A program made the position numbers and the translations under genes. The notes under the pieces are model-generated. The model was not told where the DNA came from. It searched no databases and saw only the letters and a list, made by a program, of their open reading frames with translations. From Clostridia bacterium (GTDB lineage Bacteria; Bacillota; Clostridia; Oscillospirales; Acutalibacteraceae), in NCBI GenBank assembly GCA_017519685.1, contig JAFWRV010000301.1:1-9194 (forward strand): a stretch of DNA of 9,194 bases, written 5' to 3'. How positions within the stretch are numbered: the stretch's first letter is position 1; every line of letters starts with the position of its first letter. Below, one piece after another: positions 6,709 through 9,194 of the stretch.

Positions 6709-6724
6709 ATACAATAAATTGTTA
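6709..6724. promoter_or_regulatory. Second NrdR-like box of nrdG, in the leader
   Basis: ATACAATAAATTGTTA matches the NrdR consensus at 12 of 16 positions. It starts exactly 32 bp from the near-perfect box at 6741, the classic tandem NrdR spacing (three helical turns). It would fall just after the predicted transcription start and just before the ribosome binding site. Confidence 0.65.
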
Positions 6725-6734
6725 ATGCTTAAAA

Positions 6735-6763
6735 ACATTACCACAATATATTGTGTTTGTCAA
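6735..6763 (-). promoter_or_regulatory. Sigma-A-type promoter of nrdG
   Basis: On the minus strand a perfect TTGACA (6758-6763) is followed after 17 bases by TAATGT (6735-6740). The -10 is poor but is preceded by TGG, giving an extended -10 (TGnTAATGT). The predicted start near 6728 leaves a leader of about 30 bases. Confidence 0.7.
6741..6756. promoter_or_regulatory. Near-perfect NrdR box in the nrdG promoter
   Basis: CCACAATATATTGTGT matches the NrdR consensus ACACwATATATwGTGT at 15 of 16 positions and contains the perfect palindrome CACAATATATTGTG. It fills the spacer between the -35 and -10 of the nrdG promoter, so a bound repressor would block RNA polymerase directly. Confidence 0.85.
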
Positions 6764-6830
6764 TAGAATTTTCCGGCTTTTCACCAAAAACTTCATTATT
6801 TAATAGATTTTTTTCTGAAAATATAATAAT

Positions 6831-6888
6831 ATACAATATATATGGTGTTTTTTCCACACGGCAGGCAAGCATACACAATTTGTTGTAT
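6831..6888. promoter_or_regulatory. Possible distal NrdR box pair (6831-6846 and 6873-6888)
   Basis: ATACAATATATATGGT (13/16) and ACACAATTTGTTGTAT (13/16) match the NrdR consensus and start 42 bp apart (four helical turns). They lie in a very AT-rich stretch between the gdpd terminator and the nrdG promoter, about 90 bp from the main nrdG box. No good promoter could be placed on them, so they may be chance matches or auxiliary sites. Confidence 0.35.
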
Positions 6889-6893
6889 TTTAC

Positions 6894-6927
6894 AGAAAAG
6901 AAAAAAGACAGACCTGAGTCTGTCTTT
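6894..6927 (-). terminator. Intrinsic terminator after the GDPD-like gene
   Basis: A 10-bp stem (6918-6927 with 6904-6913) has a 4-nt loop. On the minus strand it runs into TTTTTTCTTTTCT, a good U-tract. It begins 20 bases after the stop codon at 6947 and separates this gene from nrdG. Confidence 0.9.
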
Positions 6928-6946
6928 AAATAAGATATTTTACTGT

Positions 6947-7705
6947 TTATTCATCTCTGAACACGCTGAGATTTGCCGTTTCATCCACACCGAAAATCAG
7001 TCTTTCGAGGATATCCGGCTTCATCGATGTGATGTTGTCAACGCTGTACGAAAGAAGTTCTTTTGTCCTTGCTATGCTGTTGACGGTCCATATTGAAACA
7101 TAAAGATCGCGTCTGTGCATCATGCGGCAAAGCTGTTCACTGCAGAAGCCGTCTTTGGAATTTACGCCGATGGCCCCGAGCGCCTTGACTTTTTCCACAA
7201 GCGCCTTGCCGATATCCCTGTCCTCCGCTTCTTCCTTGGTTATATCGTGATTGAGATAGAAAGGAATCTCGGATGTTGATTTGACTTTGTTTATCATATC
7301 TTCAGTGACGCCGGTATAATACACTCTCTCCTTGAGATTGTATTCCTGAACAAGACTGTCAATGGCGGGAAGATTCTTTGTGGACTTAAGGTCCAGGTTG
7401 ATTTTGCATTTTCTGCTGCCGGCTATGATTTTGAACGCCATTTCAAGGGATTCGCCCTGACGGCTTGTCGGCTCTTCCTTGTGGATGATAACCGGGGTCC
7501 CGTCGGGTCTGAAAGAAACATCAAGCTCAATGCATCCGGCTCCGTGAAACACGGAATAACTGACGCTTTCAAGCGTATTCGGTTTCTGGTGAAGCGCTCC
7601 CGCGTGATGCGTTACGGTGAAGCCGTACATAAGCTCGGGAACTTCATAGTCGTCATTACCGCCTGACGACAGAATATCTTTTAACTTGTTTAAAAAATCA
7701 GCCAT
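6947..7705 (-). CDS. Divergent glycerophosphodiester phosphodiesterase (GDPD) family protein
   Basis: The 252-residue protein has a GDPD-type TIM-barrel pattern: HH at 33-34, an NTLES segment at 43-47, GAGCIELDVSFRPDGTPVIIH at 55-75, INLDLK at 102-107, and a final SIWTVN at 204-209. The family hydrolyses glycerophosphodiesters to sn-glycerol-3-phosphate and an alcohol, using a metal held by the Glu of PENT, the Glu and Asp of ELD, and a His. Here PENT reads KPNT (metal Glu lost), the usual HD after the third strand is HK, and the usual NIELK is NLDLK. E60, D62 and H75 remain. Catalysis may be altered or lost. There is no signal peptide or membrane segment, so it is probably cytoplasmic. Start 7705 is supported by AGAGGTG at 7713-7719, 7 bases upstream. 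It has its own promoter and terminator. Confidence 0.82.
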   Translation of the reverse strand: MADFLNKLKDILSSGGNDDYEVPELMYGFTVTHHAGALHQKPNTLESVSYSVFHGAGCIELDVSFRPDGTPVIIHKEEPTSRQGESLEMAFKIIAGSRKCKINLDLKSTKNLPAIDSLVQEYNLKERVYYTGVTEDMINKVKSTSEIPFYLNHDITKEEAEDRDIGKALVEKVKALGAIGVNSKDGFCSEQLCRMMHRRDLYVSIWTVNSIARTKELLSYSVDNITSMKPDILERLIFGVDETANLSVFRDE

Positions 7706-7725
7706 AGCAAAACACCTCTGCCGGT

Positions 7726-7754
7726 ATCATAACACAGCAGAGGCAAAATAGCAA
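7726..7754 (-). promoter_or_regulatory. Promoter of the GDPD-like gene
   Basis: On the minus strand TTGCTA (7749-7754) and TATGAT (7726-7731) are 17 bases apart, with a TGT ahead of the -10 (extended -10). Predicted initiation near 7719 gives a very short leader that begins at the Shine-Dalgarno. Confidence 0.65.
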
Positions 7755-7802
7755 ATGCTTTATTTTAATAACGGCATTTTTAATATTTTTTTAACTTTGG
7801 AA

Positions 7803-9194
7803 TCAGGCCTTTTTCTTTGTTATTGTCCTGATGCAGATAAGGGTTACAATCATAAGAACGGCGCCGATGGGAAGAGCTGCGATTGACGCGCCGGCGGTTT
7901 CAAGAAGGCCGGCGATGATGTATGTCACGAATGAAACACCCGCGACAGTCAGCGCGTAGGGAAGCTGAGTTGAAACGTGGTTGATATGGTCACACTGCGC
8001 GCCGGCGGAACTCATAATCGTGGTGTCGGAAATCGGTGAGCAGTGGTCGCCGCAGACCGCGCCCGCCATACAGGCGGAAATCGAAATAATCTGAAGGCCG
8101 TTGTCCGCGGGGAATACGCTGAGAACGATGGGAATGAGAATACCGAATGTTCCCCATGATGTTCCCGTCGCGAATGAGAGGCCGACAGCAATGGCGAATA
8201 TGATTGCGGGCAGGAAAATCCTAAAGCCTTCGGCAGTGCCGTTGATAAGCTGGGAAATGAAAATCTTTGCGCCGAGTGAATCGGTCATGCTCTTGAGAGT
8301 CCAGGCGCAGGCAAGGATGATGATTGCGGGAACCATTGCCTTGAAGCCGTCGGGAAGGGAATCCATAATATCCCTGAACTTCATTACTCTTCTGCACAGG
8401 AAATAAATAACGGCAAGAACTATCGCGACCGAGGAGCCAAGCGCAAGGCCTACCGAAGCGTCGGAATTCGAGAACGAGTCAATGAAGCTTTCACCGCTGA
8501 AGAAGCCGCCTGAATAAATCATGCCTATAACGCAGCAGATGATGAGGAAAACAACGGGAATGATAAGGTCGATAACTCTTCCCTTTTCATTGACCTCAGC
8601 CTCTTCGCCGCCGCGGTTTGTGCCGCTTGTGAAAAGGTCGCCGTTTTCCGTAGCGTTGAACTCGTGAAGCTTCATCGGGCCGTAGTCAAACTTTGATACG
8701 GCGAGAACTATCATCATAACGATAGTGAAAAGCGCGTAGAAATTGAACGGTATCGCTCTTATGAAAAGACGGATTCCGTTTGCCTCGCCGGCGCTTCTCG
8801 CGAATCCGGCAACAGCCGCCGCCCATGATGAAATGGGAGCGATGATACATACCGGAGCGGCTGTGGCATCAATAAGATAAGAAAGCTTTGCTCTTGAAAT
8901 CTTCTTGGCGTCGGTAACGGGTCTCATAACCGAACCGACTGTAAGGCAGTTGAAATAGTCATCAACGAAAATCAGAACGCCGAGAACAATCGTCGCAAGC
9001 TGAGCGCCGGTTCTGGATTTGATGTGAGTTGAAGCCCATCTGCCGAACGCCGCGGAGCCGCCCGCCTTGTTCATCATTGAAACGAGGGCGCCGAGAAGTA
9101 TCAGGAAGATGATGATACCGATGTTATATGAATCGGCAACATTGGCGATAAAGCCGTCCTGAACAGCGTGATTGAGCGCTCCTTCAAAGTTGCC
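7803..9194 (-). CDS. NhaC-family Na+/H+ antiporter (5' partial)
   Basis: The frame is open from the right edge of the window to TGA at 7803-7805, giving 463 residues, so the true start lies outside. An internal Met at 9077 is not the start, because similarity-like hydrophobic sequence continues upstream. The protein is polytopic, with about ten or more membrane segments visible. NhaC hallmarks include FVDDYFNCLTVGSVMRPVTD (about 8906-8968), APISSWAAAVAGF, GTSWGTFG (8143-8166) and GDHCSPISDTT ending near 8025, followed by SAGAQCDHINHVSTQLPYAL. A soluble charged loop (about residues 155-180 of the visible part) splits the two halves. The family exchanges Na+ for H+, and some members exchange malate or lactate, so the exact substrate is uncertain. 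No strong terminator follows before the next gene. Confidence 0.92.
   Translation of the reverse strand, partial: GNFEGALNHAVQDGFIANVADSYNIGIIIFLILLGALVSMMNKAGGSAAFGRWASTHIKSRTGAQLATIVLGVLIFVDDYFNCLTVGSVMRPVTDAKKISRAKLSYLIDATAAPVCIIAPISSWAAAVAGFARSAGEANGIRLFIRAIPFNFYALFTIVMMIVLAVSKFDYGPMKLHEFNATENGDLFTSGTNRGGEEAEVNEKGRVIDLIIPVVFLIICCVIGMIYSGGFFSGESFIDSFSNSDASVGLALGSSVAIVLAVIYFLCRRVMKFRDIMDSLPDGFKAMVPAIIILACAWTLKSMTDSLGAKIFISQLINGTAEGFRIFLPAIIFAIAVGLSFATGTSWGTFGILIPIVLSVFPADNGLQIISISACMAGAVCGDHCSPISDTTIMSSAGAQCDHINHVSTQLPYALTVAGVSFVTYIIAGLLETAGASIAALPIGAVLMIVTLICIRTITKKKA

Noticed and set aside
6697..6744. Longer nrdG reading from the ATG at 6744
   Set aside because: The extra 16 residues lack family similarity and a ribosome site, and the codons overlap the predicted promoter and NrdR box. 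The start at 6696 has GGAGG.
7715..7743. 7-bp inverted repeat (7715-7721 with 7737-7743) covering the GDPD-gene Shine-Dalgarno, as a possible translational switch
   Set aside because: The best promoter predicts initiation near 7719, inside the hairpin, so the main transcript would not contain both arms. It could matter only in read-through RNA from the antiporter gene.
7753..7779. Weak inverted repeat (aaatgc/gcattt) after the NhaC-type gene as a terminator
   Set aside because: The stem is only 6 AT-rich base pairs with a 15-nt loop and no clean U-tract, and it overlaps the next promoter's -35.
8101..8406. Plus-strand frame of 101 residues within the antiporter gene
   Set aside because: It is antisense to conserved NhaC motifs, without a start context or a recognisable product.

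Overview
The window looks like the chromosome of a strictly anaerobic, moderate-GC member of the Clostridia (Bacillota), probably a gut Oscillospiraceae or Lachnospiraceae relative. The evidence is a class III (oxygen-sensitive) ribonucleotide reductase with its radical-SAM activase, Gram-positive-style Shine-Dalgarno sites, and housekeeping sigma promoters of TTGACA-17-TATAAT type. Species cannot be named from sequence alone. No rRNA, tRNA, CRISPR array or mobile element was seen.

Layout. Plus strand, left end: the 3' end of an unidentified gene whose product finishes in a lysine-rich tail of six 8-residue repeats (to 292). Two bases later comes a calcineurin-like metallophosphoesterase (295-1398), closed by a strong intrinsic terminator. 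Everything to the right of about 1447 is on the minus strand and is read from right to left: a partial NhaC-type Na+/H+ antiporter (9194-7803), a divergent GDPD-fold protein with its own promoter and terminator (7705-6947), nrdG (6696-6004), then a tight cluster nrdD-trxB-azlC-azlD (5861-1543). In that cluster the junctions are a 2-base gap, a 4-base overlap and an 11-base overlap. It ends in a hairpin just beyond the plus-strand terminator.

How the genes work together. The core is anaerobic dNTP synthesis. NrdG (radical SAM) would install the glycyl radical on NrdD, and NrdD would reduce ribonucleoside triphosphates. NrdD has an extra C-terminal glutaredoxin/thioredoxin-like domain with a CAKC active site, after a linker carrying a second CxxC. 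The next gene is a flavin thioredoxin reductase only 2 bases away, so a plausible electron path is TrxB -> fused redoxin domain -> NrdD active site. This TrxB lacks the usual HRR-type motif for the NADPH 2'-phosphate, so its electron donor is open. The AzlCD branched-chain amino acid exporter rides at the end of the same operon.

Regulation. Both nrdG and nrdD have recognisable sigma-A-type promoters, each with a match to the NrdR box (consensus ACACwATATATwGTGT) in the -35/-10 spacer. Further boxes lie at near-helical spacings: 32 bp at nrdG, 31 and 41 bp at nrdD. This suggests NrdR (dATP/ATP-sensing) repression of both transcription units, although nrdR itself is not in the window.
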